A DNA stretch of 64,000 bases from Alistipes sp. (lineage in GTDB: Bacteria; Bacteroidota; Bacteroidia; Bacteroidales; Rikenellaceae). The stretch is from NCBI GenBank assembly GCA_021201825.1, contig JAJQED010000020.1, forward strand, positions 43,044 to 107,043. The letters are read 5' to 3'. This document shows positions 20,315 through 30,767 of the stretch, piece by piece. The stretch's first letter is position 1, and each line of letters begins with the position of its first letter. The notes beneath the pieces are model-generated. The model had not been told where the DNA came from and did no database searches. It saw only the letters and a program-made list of their open reading frames with translations. Both the position numbers and the translations under genes were made by a program.

Positions 20315-21643
20315 ATGAAAAGGCTGATCGAAACGATTAAGAATATCTTCAGGATAGAGGAGCTGCGTAACAGGATACTGTATACGCTGGGTCTTCTTCT
20401 TGTTTTCAGGTTCGGTAGTTTTGTGGTGATCCCGGGCATCAATCCCACGGCGCTCAGTGCGCTGCAGGACCAGGTGGACGGGAACGGCCTGCTCGGACTT
20501 ATAAACATCTTCTCGGGGGGTGCGTTCTCCAACGCGTCCATTTTTGCCCTGGGGGTGATGCCTTATATCTCCGCGTCGATCGTTATCCAGCTGCTGGGTA
20601 TCGTCGTCCCCTATTTCCAGAAGCTCCAGAAAGAGGGGGAGAGCGGCCGCCGCAAGATCAACCAGCTTACCCGAGTGCTTACGATCATCGTCCTGCTTAT
20701 CCAGGGGCCTGCTTACCTTGCGAATCTTTATTCGCAGCTTCCCGACGCGGCGTTCGTGTTGGGCAGGGGCAGTTTCCTGTTCACGATAGTGGCGACGGTC
20801 GTGCTTATTGCGGGTACTATGTTCGTGATGTGGCTCGGGGAGAAGATCACCGATAAAGGTATAGGCAACGGTATTTCGCTGCTTATCATGGTCGGTATCG
20901 TGGCCCGGCTGCCCCACGCCCTGCTCCGCGAGATCAATACCCGCTTTACGGAGGCCACAGGCGGCCTTGTGATGCTGGTGGTCGAGCTGGTTATCTGGTT
21001 TCTGGTATTCATGGCTACCATCGCACTGGTACAGGCGGTACGCAAGATACCGGTGCAGTATGCCCGCAGGATCGTAGGTAACAAGCAGTACGGCGGTGTA
21101 CGCCAGTACATACCGTTGAAGATCAACGCCGCCAACGTGATGCCGATCATCTTCGCCCAGGCGCTGATGTTCGTGCCGGCGTTCTTCACCAAGTTCGAAT
21201 CGACAAGGGGCTTCGGTGCCGCTTTTGCCGATTATACGGGCTTCTGGTATAACCTGGTGTTCGCATTGTTGGTTATCGCATTTACGTATTTCTATACGGC
21301 GGTAACCGTTAATCCCAACATGATGGCCGATGACATGAAACGCAACGGCGGCTTTATCCCCGGGATCAAACCCGGCAAGAAGACCGTCGACTACATCGAC
21401 ACCGTCATGACGAGGATCACCCTTCCGGGGTCCATCTTCCTTGCCATCGTGGCCATTTTGCCCGCGTTCGCAACGAGGTTGGGTATCAACAACCAGTTCG
21501 CCCTCTTCTTCGGGGGGACGTCGTTGCTGATCCTGGTGGGCGTAGTCCTCGACACCCTCAAGCAGATCGAGAGCTACCTGTTGCTCCGCCATTACGACGG
21601 CCTTATGAAAACGGGCCGGATCAAGGGCAGGGCGGGAGCGTAG
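20315..21643 (+). CDS. secY: Protein translocase subunit SecY
   Basis: Channel-forming subunit of the SecYEG translocon in the inner membrane. The 442-residue protein has about ten hydrophobic segments and family motifs: VVIPGINPTAL in the first loop, GVMPYISASIVIQLL (TM2), GIGNGISLLIMVGIV, and the C-terminal cytoplasmic YLLLRHYDGLMKTGRIKGR. It lies 18 nt after rplO, in its usual spc-operon place. Confidence 0.97.
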   Translation: MKRLIETIKNIFRIEELRNRILYTLGLLLVFRFGSFVVIPGINPTALSALQDQVDGNGLLGLINIFSGGAFSNASIFALGVMPYISASIVIQLLGIVVPYFQKLQKEGESGRRKINQLTRVLTIIVLLIQGPAYLANLYSQLPDAAFVLGRGSFLFTIVATVVLIAGTMFVMWLGEKITDKGIGNGISLLIMVGIVARLPHALLREINTRFTEATGGLVMLVVELVIWFLVFMATIALVQAVRKIPVQYARRIVGNKQYGGVRQYIPLKINAANVMPIIFAQALMFVPAFFTKFESTRGFGAAFADYTGFWYNLVFALLVIAFTYFYTAVTVNPNMMADDMKRNGGFIPGIKPGKKTVDYIDTVMTRITLPGSIFLAIVAILPAFATRLGINNQFALFFGGTSLLILVGVVLDTLKQIESYLLLRHYDGLMKTGRIKGRAGA

Positions 21644-21797
21644 TTTCCGTAAAGAGAGTTCTTAACGAATGCCCGGGGCCGGTACGACCGGCAGGCAGGG
21701 ATAGCCGGCAGAGGGGGATAATACGGTGCAGGGAGGGCTGAACAGCTTGTCAAACAATAAATTATCGTCCGGCAACGTTTGTAAAGGCATTTAATTG

Positions 21798-22571
21798 ATG
21801 ATACACCTCAAGACGAAGGAAGAAATAGAGCTGCTCCGCGAGAACAACCAGCTCGTCTCGCTGACACTGGCCGAAGTGGGTAAACACATACGGCCCGGTG
21901 TCACCACAAGGGAACTCGACGCCGTGGCGGAAGAGTTCATACGTTCCCACGGAGCGGTTCCAGGCTTCCTGGGCTACAACGGTTTCCCGGCTTCACTCTG
22001 CATTTCGGTGAACGAGGGCGTTGTACACGGGATTCCTTCGGATTACGTCCTTAAGCAAGGCGACATTGTTTCGGTCGACTGCGGCACATTTATGAAGGGG
22101 TTTTATGGCGATTCGGCCTATACATTCGCAGTGGGGGAGATCCCGGCGGATGTAAGGCAGCTACTGGAAGTCACCAAGGAAGCTCTTTATAAAGGAGTCG
22201 CACAGGCAAAAGCAGGTAACCGCATAGGCGACATATCTGCAGCCGTGCAAAGCACGGCCGAAGCGGGCGGTTTCTCGGTGGTCAGGGAATTGGTAGGGCA
22301 CGGCCTCGGCAGAAAGATGCACGAGGAGCCCGAGGTTCCCAATTACGGCAGCAAAGGCAGGGGTCCGGTCCTCAAGGAGGGGATGGTCCTGTGCATCGAG
22401 CCGATGATCAACATGGGAGGCCGGCAGGTCGTTTTCGAACGGGACGGATGGACGGTACGCACCCGCGACCGCAAGCCCTCGGCACACTACGAATTCGCAG
22501 TGGCCGTCGGCAAAGAGGGCGCAGACGTACTGACCGATTTCGGTGTTATCGAAAACGCGATTAACAACTAA
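21798..22571 (+). CDS. map: Methionine aminopeptidase, type I
   Basis: Removes the initiator methionine from new proteins using two metal ions. The 257-residue protein has the metal ligands of the pita-bread fold: Asp in SVDCGTFMKGFYGDSAYTF, His in GHGLGRKMHEEPEVPN, and Glu in CIEPMINMG. His in VNEGVVHGIPSD contacts substrate. The ATG at 21798 is preferred over the TTG one codon earlier. It lies between secY and infA, 154 nt after secY. Confidence 0.96.
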   Translation: MIHLKTKEEIELLRENNQLVSLTLAEVGKHIRPGVTTRELDAVAEEFIRSHGAVPGFLGYNGFPASLCISVNEGVVHGIPSDYVLKQGDIVSVDCGTFMKGFYGDSAYTFAVGEIPADVRQLLEVTKEALYKGVAQAKAGNRIGDISAAVQSTAEAGGFSVVRELVGHGLGRKMHEEPEVPNYGSKGRGPVLKEGMVLCIEPMINMGGRQVVFERDGWTVRTRDRKPSAHYEFAVAVGKEGADVLTDFGVIENAINN

Positions 22572-22577
22572 GGCTCT

Positions 22578-22796
22578 ATGGCAAAACAGACTGCGATTGA
22601 AAAAGACGGTACGATCATCGAGGCCCTGTCGAACGCGATGTTCCGCGTCGAACTTGACAACGGCCATGTGATCACCGCCCATATCTCCGGGAAGATGAGG
22701 ATGCACTACATCAAGATACTACCCGGCGATAAGGTTAAAGTTGAGATGTCCCCGTACGACCTGACCAAGGGGCGGATATCGTTCTGCTACAAGTAG
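22578..22796 (+). CDS. infA: Translation initiation factor IF-1
   Basis: OB-fold factor that binds the 30S A site during initiation. The 72-residue protein ([26 protein letters not shown]...[33 protein letters not shown]) is typical in length and sequence. It starts 6 nt after map. Confidence 0.97.
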   Translation: MAKQTAIEKDGTIIEALSNAMFRVELDNGHVITAHISGKMRMHYIKILPGDKVKVEMSPYDLTKGRISFCYK

Positions 22797-22894
22797 CAGG
22801 GCCGTACAAAGGGACTACGGGCCGTAAAAGGCCGGCGGCCACAGGGCCGCGAGCCGGCACGGTGCCGTGTTAAAATGTTTAGATGTTTACAGAG

Positions 22895-23011
22895 ATGAAA
22901 GTAAAAGCATCGATCAAAAAGAGAAGCGAAGACTGCAAGATCGTCAAGCGTAAGGGTAAACTCTACGTGATCTGCAAAAAGAACCCTAAGTTCAAAATGC
23001 GCCAGGGGTAA
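22895..23011 (+). CDS. rpmJ: 50S ribosomal protein L36
   Basis: A 38-residue protein from the ATG at 22895 ([20 protein letters not shown]...[10 protein letters not shown]). It has the zinc-ribbon layout of L36 in part: Cys in SEDCK and Cys in [10 protein letters not shown] are present, and the usual CxxC/CxxxxH set is reduced. It lies between infA and rpsM as expected. Confidence 0.94.
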   Translation: MKVKASIKKRSEDCKIVKRKGKLYVICKKNPKFKMRQG

Positions 23012-23194
23012 ACGGTTCCCGGAGGGGATTCCCGGGCGGGAGCCGGACAGATGTTCTTAGCGGTAAAAACCGGGAAAGCCGGGTTGCCGCATTAAAGCGT
23101 AAGAACATCGTAAACGGCCGCCAACGCCGGGGGAGATAACCGGGGCGGACCCGAAGGTCGTTTTAAAAGGAGTTTAACAACGTAAAAAAGTTTT

Positions 23195-23575
23195 ATGGCA
23201 CGTATAGTAGGTGTAGATTTACCTAAGAATAAAAGGGGCGAAATTGGCCTCACCTATATTTACGGTATAGGCCGCAGCACGGCCCGCATGATCCTCGAAA
23301 CCGCCGGTGTGGATTACGACACCAAGGTGCAGGATTGGACGGACGATCAGGTTGCCGCCATCCGTAACGCAATTGCCGACACCGGCATCAAAGTGGAAGG
23401 TGAAGCCCGCTCGGTTGTCCAGCTCAATATCAAGCGCCTTATGGACATCGGTTGTTACCGTGGCATCCGCCACCGTATCGGCCTGCCGGTAAGGGGACAG
23501 AGTACCAAGAACAACGCCCGTACCCGTAAGGGACGCAAGAAAACCGTGGCTAACAAGAAAAAAGCAACCAAGTAA
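23195..23575 (+). CDS. rpsM: 30S ribosomal protein S13
   Basis: 30S head protein contacting the P-site tRNA and the 50S subunit. The 126-residue sequence has [23 protein letters not shown] and [26 protein letters not shown]. It follows rpmJ by 183 nt, and rpsK starts 11 nt later. Confidence 0.97.
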   Translation: MARIVGVDLPKNKRGEIGLTYIYGIGRSTARMILETAGVDYDTKVQDWTDDQVAAIRNAIADTGIKVEGEARSVVQLNIKRLMDIGCYRGIRHRIGLPVRGQSTKNNARTRKGRKKTVANKKKATK

Positions 23576-23586
23576 TAATCCGGAGT

Positions 23587-23976
23587 ATGGCTAAGAAAAC
23601 AGGAAATGTTAAAAAGAGGGTGGTTAAGGTCGACGCGCTTGGCGCCGCTTATGTCCACTCGACTTTCAATAACGTGATCATCACCCTTACCAACGCCAAC
23701 GGCGAGGTGATAAGCTGGAGCTCCGCAGGCAAGATGGGTTTCAGGGGTTCCAAGAAGAACACTCCGTACGCCGCCCAGACCGCCGCGCAGGATTGTGCAA
23801 AGGTTGCCTATGACCTGGGCTTGCGCAAAGTAAAGGTTTACGTAAAGGGACCGGGTTCGGGCCGTGAATCGGCCATCCGTACGATCAACGGTGCGGGTAT
23901 CGAGGTGATCGAGATCGTCGACGTTACCCCGCTGCCGCATAACGGATGCCGCCCGCCCAACCGCAGGAGGGTCTAA
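23587..23976 (+). CDS. rpsK: 30S ribosomal protein S11
   Basis: 30S platform protein. The 129 residues contain the [30 protein letters not shown] core and end [18 protein letters not shown], the invariant S11 C-terminus. Confidence 0.97.
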   Translation: MAKKTGNVKKRVVKVDALGAAYVHSTFNNVIITLTNANGEVISWSSAGKMGFRGSKKNTPYAAQTAAQDCAKVAYDLGLRKVKVYVKGPGSGRESAIRTINGAGIEVIEIVDVTPLPHNGCRPPNRRRV

Positions 23977-24143
23977 TCCCGCAGCTCGCCTTAACGGCTT
24001 AAACCAATAAAGTAAGCAGGGGCGAAAGGGATAAGGTGCCGCAAACACAATGGGGAGAGGCGTAAGCTCAAGCTACGACAGACCGCTACCCGGGTGGCCC
24101 GCAGAAATCCTGACGACGCCCGCAACAGTAAAAAACAAAAGAA

Positions 24144-24752
24144 ATGGCAAGATATTTAGGACCAAAATCGAAGATCGCCCGTAAGTTCGGCGAAGCCATA
24201 TTCGGCGCGGATAAAGCCCTCGAGAAGAAGAGCTATTCTCCCGGACAGCACGGCCTTACGCGCAAACGCAAAAAAGTATCGGAGTACGGTATCCAGCTCA
24301 GCGAAAAACAGAAAGCCAAATATACCTACGGCGTTCTGGAGAAACAGTTCCACCGTACGTTCGACGAGGCCTCTCGTATGGGAGGTATCACCGGTGAGAA
24401 CCTGCTCAAGCTGCTGGAATGCCGCCTGGACAACGTGGTATACCGCCTGGGTATAGCTCCCACGCGTGCAGGTGCCCGCCAGCTCGTTTCGCACCGCCAC
24501 ATCACCGTGAACGGCAACATCGTGAACATCCCCTCGTACAGCCTCAAACCGGGCGACGTGATCTCGGTGCGCGAGAAATCCAAGAGCCTCGAGGTTATCC
24601 AGGAGTCGCTGGCAGGCGGCCGCAAGAACCGTTACGCCTGGCTCGAATGGGACAACCAGTCCATGTCGGGCAAGTTCCTCAACAAGCCCGAAAGGGAGGA
24701 TATCCCGGAGAACATCAGGGAACAGCTGATCGTCGAGCTCTACTCCAAATAG
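24144..24752 (+). CDS. rpsD: 30S ribosomal protein S4
   Basis: Primary assembly protein at the mRNA entry channel; autoregulator of the alpha operon in E. coli. The 202-residue protein includes the S4 RNA-binding domain ([31 protein letters not shown]). It is separated from rpsK by 167 nt in which I see no gene. Confidence 0.97.
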   Translation: MARYLGPKSKIARKFGEAIFGADKALEKKSYSPGQHGLTRKRKKVSEYGIQLSEKQKAKYTYGVLEKQFHRTFDEASRMGGITGENLLKLLECRLDNVVYRLGIAPTRAGARQLVSHRHITVNGNIVNIPSYSLKPGDVISVREKSKSLEVIQESLAGGRKNRYAWLEWDNQSMSGKFLNKPEREDIPENIREQLIVELYSK

Positions 24753-24847
24753 TCCCACGGGGGATTAACGGAGCCGGCGGCTCCCCGGAGCGAAGCCCGG
24801 CAAATACCTGAGTTCACAGAGAACGTAACGAAAAGAAAACATATATT

Positions 24848-25846
24848 ATGGCAATATTAGCATTCCAGAAACCTGAAAAGGTCATTATGCTCGAATCGAC
24901 ATCGACGTTCGGGAAATTCGAATTCCGTCCGCTCGAACCCGGTTTCGGCATGACGGTAGGCAATGCCCTCCGCCGTATCCTGTTATCCTCGCTCGAGGGT
25001 TATGCGATAACTACGGTAAAGGTGTCAGGGGTCGACCACGAGTTTGCCGCCATCCCCGGTATTATGGAGGGGATGATAGATATAATCCTCAACCTGAAGC
25101 AGGTTCGCTTTATCCGCACGGTGGACAACACCGACAGCGAAAAAGTGACCGTGAACGTTGCGGGACAGACCGAGCTTACGGCCGGTTACATATCTAACTT
25201 CCTGGCCGGTTTCAAGGTGCTGAATCCCGACCTGGTGATATGCCGCCTTACCCCCGAGACCAAGCTCCAGATCGAGCTTACCATCGGTAAGGGGAGGGGT
25301 TATGTCCCGGCCGAGGAGAACGCTCCCGCCGAAGCCGAATTCGGACTGCTTCCGATCGACTCCATCCACACGCCTATCAAGAACGTCAAATATTCGATAG
25401 ACAACTACCGTGTGGAACAGCGGACGGACTACGAAAAACTCAACCTGGAGATAACCACGGACGGTTCCATCCACCCGAAAGACGCGCTTAAAGAGGCGGC
25501 AAAGATACTTATACAGCACTTCATGCTCTTCTCCGACGAGAAGATCACGCTCAATATGGAAGAGAGCAACACCGCCGAGGAGTTCGACGAGGACGTGCTG
25601 CACATGCGCCAGCTTCTGAAGACCAAACTTTCGGACCAGGACCTGGACCTCTCGGTAAGGGCGCTGAACTGCCTCAAGGCGGCTGAAGTGGACACTATCG
25701 GCGACCTGGTGCGTTTCAACAGGAACGACCTGCTGAAATTCCGCAATTTCGGGAAAAAATCCCTGACGGAACTCGACGACCTGCTGGCGTCGCTTAACCT
25801 CCACTTCGGGATGGACGTTACACCGTATAAACTTGACAAGGACTAA
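24848..25846 (+). CDS. rpoA: RNA polymerase alpha subunit
   Basis: Scaffold subunit of RNA polymerase. The 332-residue protein has the dimerisation domain ([26 protein letters not shown]) and a C-terminal domain with the [20 protein letters not shown] and [16 protein letters not shown] helices that contact DNA and activators. It ends 2 nt before rplQ, so the two are probably coupled. Confidence 0.97.
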   Translation: MAILAFQKPEKVIMLESTSTFGKFEFRPLEPGFGMTVGNALRRILLSSLEGYAITTVKVSGVDHEFAAIPGIMEGMIDIILNLKQVRFIRTVDNTDSEKVTVNVAGQTELTAGYISNFLAGFKVLNPDLVICRLTPETKLQIELTIGKGRGYVPAEENAPAEAEFGLLPIDSIHTPIKNVKYSIDNYRVEQRTDYEKLNLEITTDGSIHPKDALKEAAKILIQHFMLFSDEKITLNMEESNTAEEFDEDVLHMRQLLKTKLSDQDLDLSVRALNCLKAAEVDTIGDLVRFNRNDLLKFRNFGKKSLTELDDLLASLNLHFGMDVTPYKLDKD

Positions 25847-25848
25847 CC

Positions 25849-26505
25849 ATGAGACACAATAAGAATTTTAACCATCTCGGCCGGCAGAGCGGGCACCGCA
25901 AAGCCATGATGGCAAATATGGCCACTTCGCTTATCATTCACAAACGGATAAGCACCACCGTAGCCAAGGCCAAGGCGCTCAAGAGGTATGCCGAACCGAT
26001 CATCACACGCTCCAAGAACGACACCACGCATAACCGCCGTGTGGCGTTCAGCTACCTGCGCGACAAGAACGCGGTAACGGAACTGTTCCGCATGGTGGGT
26101 CCCGCCATAGGTGACCGTCCGGGCGGTTATACACGTATCCTGAAGACCGGTTTCCGGTTGGGCGATGCCGCCGACATGTGTATTATCGAGCTTGTGGATT
26201 TCAACGAAACCTACAAGAAAGACGATAAGGCCGCCGCTAAGGGACGTACCCGCCGTGGTCGCAGCGGAGCTAAAAAGACCGACGGTGCCGCACAGCCCAA
26301 GGCCGCTTCCGCTCCCGCGGTAGAGCCTGCCGTCGAGGCGGTAACCGAGGAAACTCCGCAGGTGGAGGCTTCTGCTCCGGAAACGGTTGAAACCGCTCCG
26401 GTGGCCGGGGAAACTCCCGCCGTTGAAGAGGCTCCCGTAGAGTTGCCGGCGGCGGAAGAGGAAGCTCCTGCCGAGCTTCCCGCCGAAGAGGCCAAGGAAG
26501 AATAG
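25849..26505 (+). CDS. rplQ: 50S ribosomal protein L17 with long acidic tail
   Basis: The first ~125 residues form L17 ([29 protein letters not shown]...[14 protein letters not shown]...[25 protein letters not shown]). After a short basic linker ([13 protein letters not shown]), about 75 residues rich in Glu, Ala, Pro and Val follow ([20 protein letters not shown]...). L17 is usually 116-130 residues; C-terminal extensions occur in Bacteroidota, but this acidic tail is long. The gene ends the cluster and is followed by a 20-bp terminator stem. Confidence 0.95.
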   Translation: MRHNKNFNHLGRQSGHRKAMMANMATSLIIHKRISTTVAKAKALKRYAEPIITRSKNDTTHNRRVAFSYLRDKNAVTELFRMVGPAIGDRPGGYTRILKTGFRLGDAADMCIIELVDFNETYKKDDKAAAKGRTRRGRSGAKKTDGAAQPKAASAPAVEPAVEAVTEETPQVEASAPETVETAPVAGETPAVEEAPVELPAAEEEAPAELPAEEAKEE

Positions 26506-26525
26506 GGTTCATACCCACACAGGCT

Positions 26526-26569
26526 ATAAACCACAAGGCCGGACTGTAAAGTCCGGCCTTGTGGTTTAT
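26526..26569. terminator. Bidirectional terminator closing the ribosomal cluster
   Basis: Perfect 20-bp inverted repeat (26526-26545 and 26550-26569) with loop GTAA, between the convergent rplQ and dksA-like genes. The stem is very stable; flanking T-tracts are short. Confidence 0.8.
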
Positions 26570-26615
26570 GGTTGGTTCTGCCGATACACCGTGTTCTACG
26601 GGTAGGCATCGGGGC

Positions 26616-27002
26616 TTACCTGCGCTCGTTCTCTTTTACTTCGATACAGAGCGTAGCATGGGGAACGATCTTCAGGCGTTCCTTGGGGATCAGCTTACCG
26701 GTTTCGCGGCAGATGCCGTAGGTCTTGTTCTCGATGCGGACCAGGGCCGCCTCCAGGTGCTGGATAAATTTGAGCTGCCTTTGGGCGAGCCTCCCCGATT
26801 CCTCTTTCGAAAGGGTAGCCGCACCCTCTTCCAGCACTTTGAAAGTGGGAGAAGTATCCTCCGTATCATTGCTGGACGTGTGCGTGATGGTGGAACGCAG
26901 CAGGTCGTAATCCGCCTTTGCCTTTTCGAGTTTATCTAGTATTATCGCCTTGAACTCCTGGAGTTCCTCGTCGGAGTAGCGTGTCTTTTCAACCTCAGCC
27001 AT
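26616..27002 (-). CDS. DksA/TraR-family transcription factor with a reduced zinc finger
   Basis: A 128-residue protein with a long N-terminal helical region (about residues 8-95, coiled-coil-like, with acidic residues SSNDTEDTSPTF at the turn), followed by a C-terminal finger segment YGICRETGKLIPKERLKIVPHATLCIEVK. DksA-type proteins enter the RNA polymerase secondary channel and change promoter responses, often with ppGpp. Of the canonical four zinc cysteines, only the first (GIC) and one near LCIE remain, a pattern common in Bacteroidota. It starts 58 nt downstream of the ileS stop on the same strand with no promoter motif between, so it is probably co-transcribed with ileS. Confidence 0.82.
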   Translation of the reverse strand: MAEVEKTRYSDEELQEFKAIILDKLEKAKADYDLLRSTITHTSSNDTEDTSPTFKVLEEGAATLSKEESGRLAQRQLKFIQHLEAALVRIENKTYGICRETGKLIPKERLKIVPHATLCIEVKENERR

Positions 27003-27060
27003 AGCTTATACAGTATTTAGGTTCATAAATATAATAAAATAATCCCGAACCTTACCTATT

Positions 27061-30000
27061 TTAGGAACGGGTGACGGCGATTTTGATCACAACCCCGTCT
27101 ATATCCGCTTCGGAGATGAAATCCCCCGCCGGGTCGGCTTCCAGGGCGAGCTCCGTAGCAAGGACCTGGGAGGAGATGTAGTCCCGGTGCTGCTGCACTG
27201 CGGGGCTTACCGAGGGATTGTCCGACAGGCGGACGGTTATCTTGTCGGTAACCTCGAAACCGCTCTCCTTGCGGATATTTTGGATGCGGTTTATCAATTC
27301 ACGTGCCACTCCCTCGCGGCGCAGTTCGTCCGTAACGGTAACGTCGAGGGCTACGGTCAGTTTACCCTCCGTGGCAACCAGCCAGCCCGGCATATCTTCC
27401 GAGGTGATCTCGAAATCTGCCAGGGTCACATCCAGGCTCTGGCCCTCCACGTCGAGTACGGCCGCCCCGTCCCGTTCGAGCCGTGAGATGTCCTCCTGCG
27501 AGAATCCGGCCACAAGGGCCGATATGGCTTTCATGTATTTGCCGTAACGCGGCCCGAGGGTTTTGAAGTTCGGTTTTATCTTTTTGGTGATAAGGCCTGC
27601 CGTATCTTCTATAAGGTCGATGCCCTTGACGTTGACTTCGCTCTTTATCAGGTTCTCCACCCGTTCGATCCTGCCTTTGAGCCCCTCTTCGAGGATGGGG
27701 ACCATTATCCGGGTGAGCGGTTGGCGCACCTTGATGTTGACCTTTCTGCGCAGGGCCAGTACCATGGAGGATATCCTCTGGGCTACATCCATCATCGCTT
27801 CCAGTTCGCCGTCGACAAGCGACGGGTCAGCAACCGGGAATTTGGAAAGGTGTACCGATCCCTCGCCGTGGCGGCCGCTCACCGCATTCAGGTCACAGAA
27901 TATACGCTCGGTGATGAACGGGGCATAGGGTGCCGCGAGCATGGAAACGGTTTCCAGACAGGTATAGAGGGTCTGGTAGGCGGCCAGCTTGTCACGGTCC
28001 ATCTCCCCGCCCCAGAACCGTTTGCGGTTGAGCCGCACGTACCAGTTGGATAGGTTCTCGCAAACGAAATCCTGTATGAGCCGTGCCGCCGGGGTTGGAT
28101 CGTAATCCTCCAGGTGGGCCGTAACCCGACTCACGAGGGTATTGAGCAGGGAGATTATCCAGCGGTCTATCTCGGGCCTTTCGGCTACCGGCACCGTATC
28201 TTCCCTGCCGGTGAAGCCGTCCACGTTGGCATACAGGGCGAAGAAGCTGTAGGTATTGTAAAGCGTCCCGAAGAACTTCCGGCGCACCTCGTCCACCCCG
28301 TCGCGGTCGAATTTCAGGTTGTCCCACGGCTGGGAATTGGACATCATATACCAGCGGACGGCATCCGGACCGTACTGTTCCATCACCTCGAACGGGTCCA
28401 CCCCGTTGCCCAGCCGCTTGCTCATCTTGTTGCCGTTCTTATCCAGCACCAAGCCGTTCGAGATGATATTCTTGAAAGCCACGCTGTCGAACAGCATGGT
28501 GGCAAGGGCGTGCAGGGTGAAGAACCAGCCACGGGTTTGGTCCACCCCTTCGGCAATGAAGTCGGCCGGGAAGACCTTGGCGAACTGCTCGTCCGTGATC
28601 TCAAACGGGTAGTGAACCTGTGCGTATGGCATGGCACCGCTGTCGAACCAGACATCGATAAGGTCCGTCTCACGGTACATGGGCCGGCCGTCGCCGGCAA
28701 CCAGTACGATGCGGTCCACATAAGGGCGGTGCAGGTCCAGTATATTGTAATTCTCCTCGGAGAAGTCTCCCTCCCGGAACCCGGCCAGCGGGTTGGACTC
28801 CATAAGCCCGGCACGGACCGACTTCTCGATCTCCTGCTGCAGTTCGGCCACCGACCCGATACATTTCAACTCCGACTGGTCCTCCGTAGCCCATACCGGA
28901 AGCGGCGTACCCCAAAAGCGGGATCGTGACAGGTTCCAGTCCACCAGCCCCTCGAGCCATTTGCCGAAGCGGCCGGTACCGGTGGATTCAGGCTTCCAGT
29001 TGATTGTCCCGTTGAGGCCGATCAGTTCGTCCTTGAGGGCCGTGGTGCGGATAAACCACGAGTCCAGCGGGTAATATAGGACTGGTTTGTCCGTCCGCCA
29101 GCAATGCGGGTAGGAGTGGACATGCTTCTCGATCCGGAAAGCCTTGTTCTCCCCTTTGAGCATAACGGCGATATCGACGTCCAACGAAGCGTCGTCTTCG
29201 GTGAGGGTGTCGTCATAGGCGTTTTTAACGTACCGGCCGGCCCATTCACCGTATGCGGCCGTGTCCACGTAGTCGTTCACGAACAGCGGGTCCAGGTCTT
29301 CGATCGGGAAGAACCGCCCGGTGCGGTCCACCATGGGCTGGGCCTTGCCGTTGCGGTCTATAAGCTGGAGCGGCGCGATGCCGTTCTCCCGGGCGACGCG
29401 GGCGTCGTCCGCCCCGAACGTAGGAGCGGTATGGACGATACCCGTACCGTCCGTGGTGGTTACGAAGTCCCCGGGGATCACCCGGAACGCATCCCCCATA
29501 GGACGTATCCACGGGATAAGCTGTTTGTAGCGGATACCGGTAAGGTCCGATCCCTTTATCGCCTTGTCGTCTATGGTGAACGTGCCTTCCTGCTTCTTGC
29601 CGAAATAACTGCCGGCGAGTTCCCTGGCAACCACGACCGTCTGGCGTTCGCCCGTATAGGGGTTCTCGCAGAATACCCGTACATAATCCAGGTTGGGTCC
29701 GACGGCCAGCGCCGTATTGGACGGCAGGGTCCACGGGGTGGTCGTCCATGCCAGTATGTAGACTTCGCCCTCGGCGCCCTCGAACAGGAATTCGCTGTTC
29801 CCGCCGCGTATTACCTCGAACTGCGCGGTTACGGTGGTGTCTTTCACGTCCCGGTAGCATCCCGGCTGGTTCAGCTCATGGTTGCTGAGGCCCGTACCGG
29901 CGGCAGGCGAATAGGGCTGTATAGTGTATCCCTTGTAGAGGAGACCCTTGTCGAACAGCCTCTTGAGCATCCACCAGAGGGTCTCTATATACTTGTTGTC

Positions 30001-30459
30001 GTAGGTGACGTACGGGTCGTTCATGTCGACCCAGTAGCCCATCGTCCGGGTTAGCTTTTCCCATTCCCCGGTAAACTCCATTACCGCCTCGCGGCAGATA
30101 CGGTTATACTCCTCGATAGTTATCCTGGCGCCGATGTCTTCCTTGGTGATCCCTAACTTCTTCTCGACCCCGAGTTCCACGGGAAGCCCGTGGGTGTCCC
30201 ATCCGGCCTTGCGCCTAACCTGGAACCCCTGCTGGGTCTTGTAGCGGCATATCACGTCCTTGATGGCCCGGGCCATTACGTGGTGTATCCCGGGGGTGCC
30301 GTTGGCCGAGGGGGGACCCTCGTAAAAAATGAACGGGGGGCAGCCATCGCGCGTTTCGACACTCTTTGCGAACATATCGTCCGCATCCCATTTTTCAGCC
30401 ACTTCCCGCCCCGTAAGGCTCAGGTCGAGGCCCTTGTATTCCCTGAATTTACCGCTCAT
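27061..30459 (-). CDS. ileS: Isoleucine--tRNA ligase, long form
   Basis: Class I synthetase that charges tRNA-Ile. The 1132-residue protein has the HIGH-type motif as GTPGIHHVMARAI (residues 54-66), the editing CP1 domain (LAWTTTPWTLPSNTALAVGP), and KMSKRLGNGVDP as the KMSKS loop. The length and the GIHH/KMSKR versions resemble the eukaryote-like IleRS class, which in several bacteria is naturally less sensitive to mupirocin. That is family knowledge and cannot be judged from this sequence alone. It is preceded by a good promoter. Confidence 0.95.
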   Translation of the reverse strand: MSGKFREYKGLDLSLTGREVAEKWDADDMFAKSVETRDGCPPFIFYEGPPSANGTPGIHHVMARAIKDVICRYKTQQGFQVRRKAGWDTHGLPVELGVEKKLGITKEDIGARITIEEYNRICREAVMEFTGEWEKLTRTMGYWVDMNDPYVTYDNKYIETLWWMLKRLFDKGLLYKGYTIQPYSPAAGTGLSNHELNQPGCYRDVKDTTVTAQFEVIRGGNSEFLFEGAEGEVYILAWTTTPWTLPSNTALAVGPNLDYVRVFCENPYTGERQTVVVARELAGSYFGKKQEGTFTIDDKAIKGSDLTGIRYKQLIPWIRPMGDAFRVIPGDFVTTTDGTGIVHTAPTFGADDARVARENGIAPLQLIDRNGKAQPMVDRTGRFFPIEDLDPLFVNDYVDTAAYGEWAGRYVKNAYDDTLTEDDASLDVDIAVMLKGENKAFRIEKHVHSYPHCWRTDKPVLYYPLDSWFIRTTALKDELIGLNGTINWKPESTGTGRFGKWLEGLVDWNLSRSRFWGTPLPVWATEDQSELKCIGSVAELQQEIEKSVRAGLMESNPLAGFREGDFSEENYNILDLHRPYVDRIVLVAGDGRPMYRETDLIDVWFDSGAMPYAQVHYPFEITDEQFAKVFPADFIAEGVDQTRGWFFTLHALATMLFDSVAFKNIISNGLVLDKNGNKMSKRLGNGVDPFEVMEQYGPDAVRWYMMSNSQPWDNLKFDRDGVDEVRRKFFGTLYNTYSFFALYANVDGFTGREDTVPVAERPEIDRWIISLLNTLVSRVTAHLEDYDPTPAARLIQDFVCENLSNWYVRLNRKRFWGGEMDRDKLAAYQTLYTCLETVSMLAAPYAPFITERIFCDLNAVSGRHGEGSVHLSKFPVADPSLVDGELEAMMDVAQRISSMVLALRRKVNIKVRQPLTRIMVPILEEGLKGRIERVENLIKSEVNVKGIDLIEDTAGLITKKIKPNFKTLGPRYGKYMKAISALVAGFSQEDISRLERDGAAVLDVEGQSLDVTLADFEITSEDMPGWLVATEGKLTVALDVTVTDELRREGVARELINRIQNIRKESGFEVTDKITVRLSDNPSVSPAVQQHRDYISSQVLATELALEADPAGDFISEADIDGVVIKIAVTRS

Positions 30460-30538
30460 CGTCTTATCGATTGATCTTCTATTTCACTTTAACCGGCCGC
30501 TTAAGCACGGCGTTTACCGCCCCGCATACGGCAGAGGG

Positions 30539-30569
30539 CAAAAGTAGTCAATTTGGTTATAATTATCAA
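30539..30569 (-). promoter_or_regulatory. Promoter of ileS-dksA
   Basis: On the minus strand, TTG (30569-30567) and TACTTTTG (30546-30539) are spaced by 20 bp, a good Bacteroidota promoter. It predicts a leader of about 75 nt before ileS. Confidence 0.6.
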
Positions 30570-30717
30570 TACATTAAATACCGCCCTCGGGTAGGTTCCC
30601 GATGTGCCCCTTACGATATTTTCCCGCCCGGGCACTGACCTCTTCCGGAGAGTAAGCTTTAGGGGGCGGAAAGTAAAAAATCTTAACCCGGGGCGAACAA
30701 CGAGCCGTGTTTTGAAG

Positions 30718-30725
30718 TAGCTTTG
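30718..30725 (+). promoter_or_regulatory. -7 box for gcvT
   Basis: TAGCTTTG matches TAnnTTTG, 43 nt before the gcvT ATG. The -33 element is not obvious. Confidence 0.5.
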
Positions 30726-30767
30726 CAGTACGGATTTCCTATATTTTAATTCTAACCGCCACATCAA

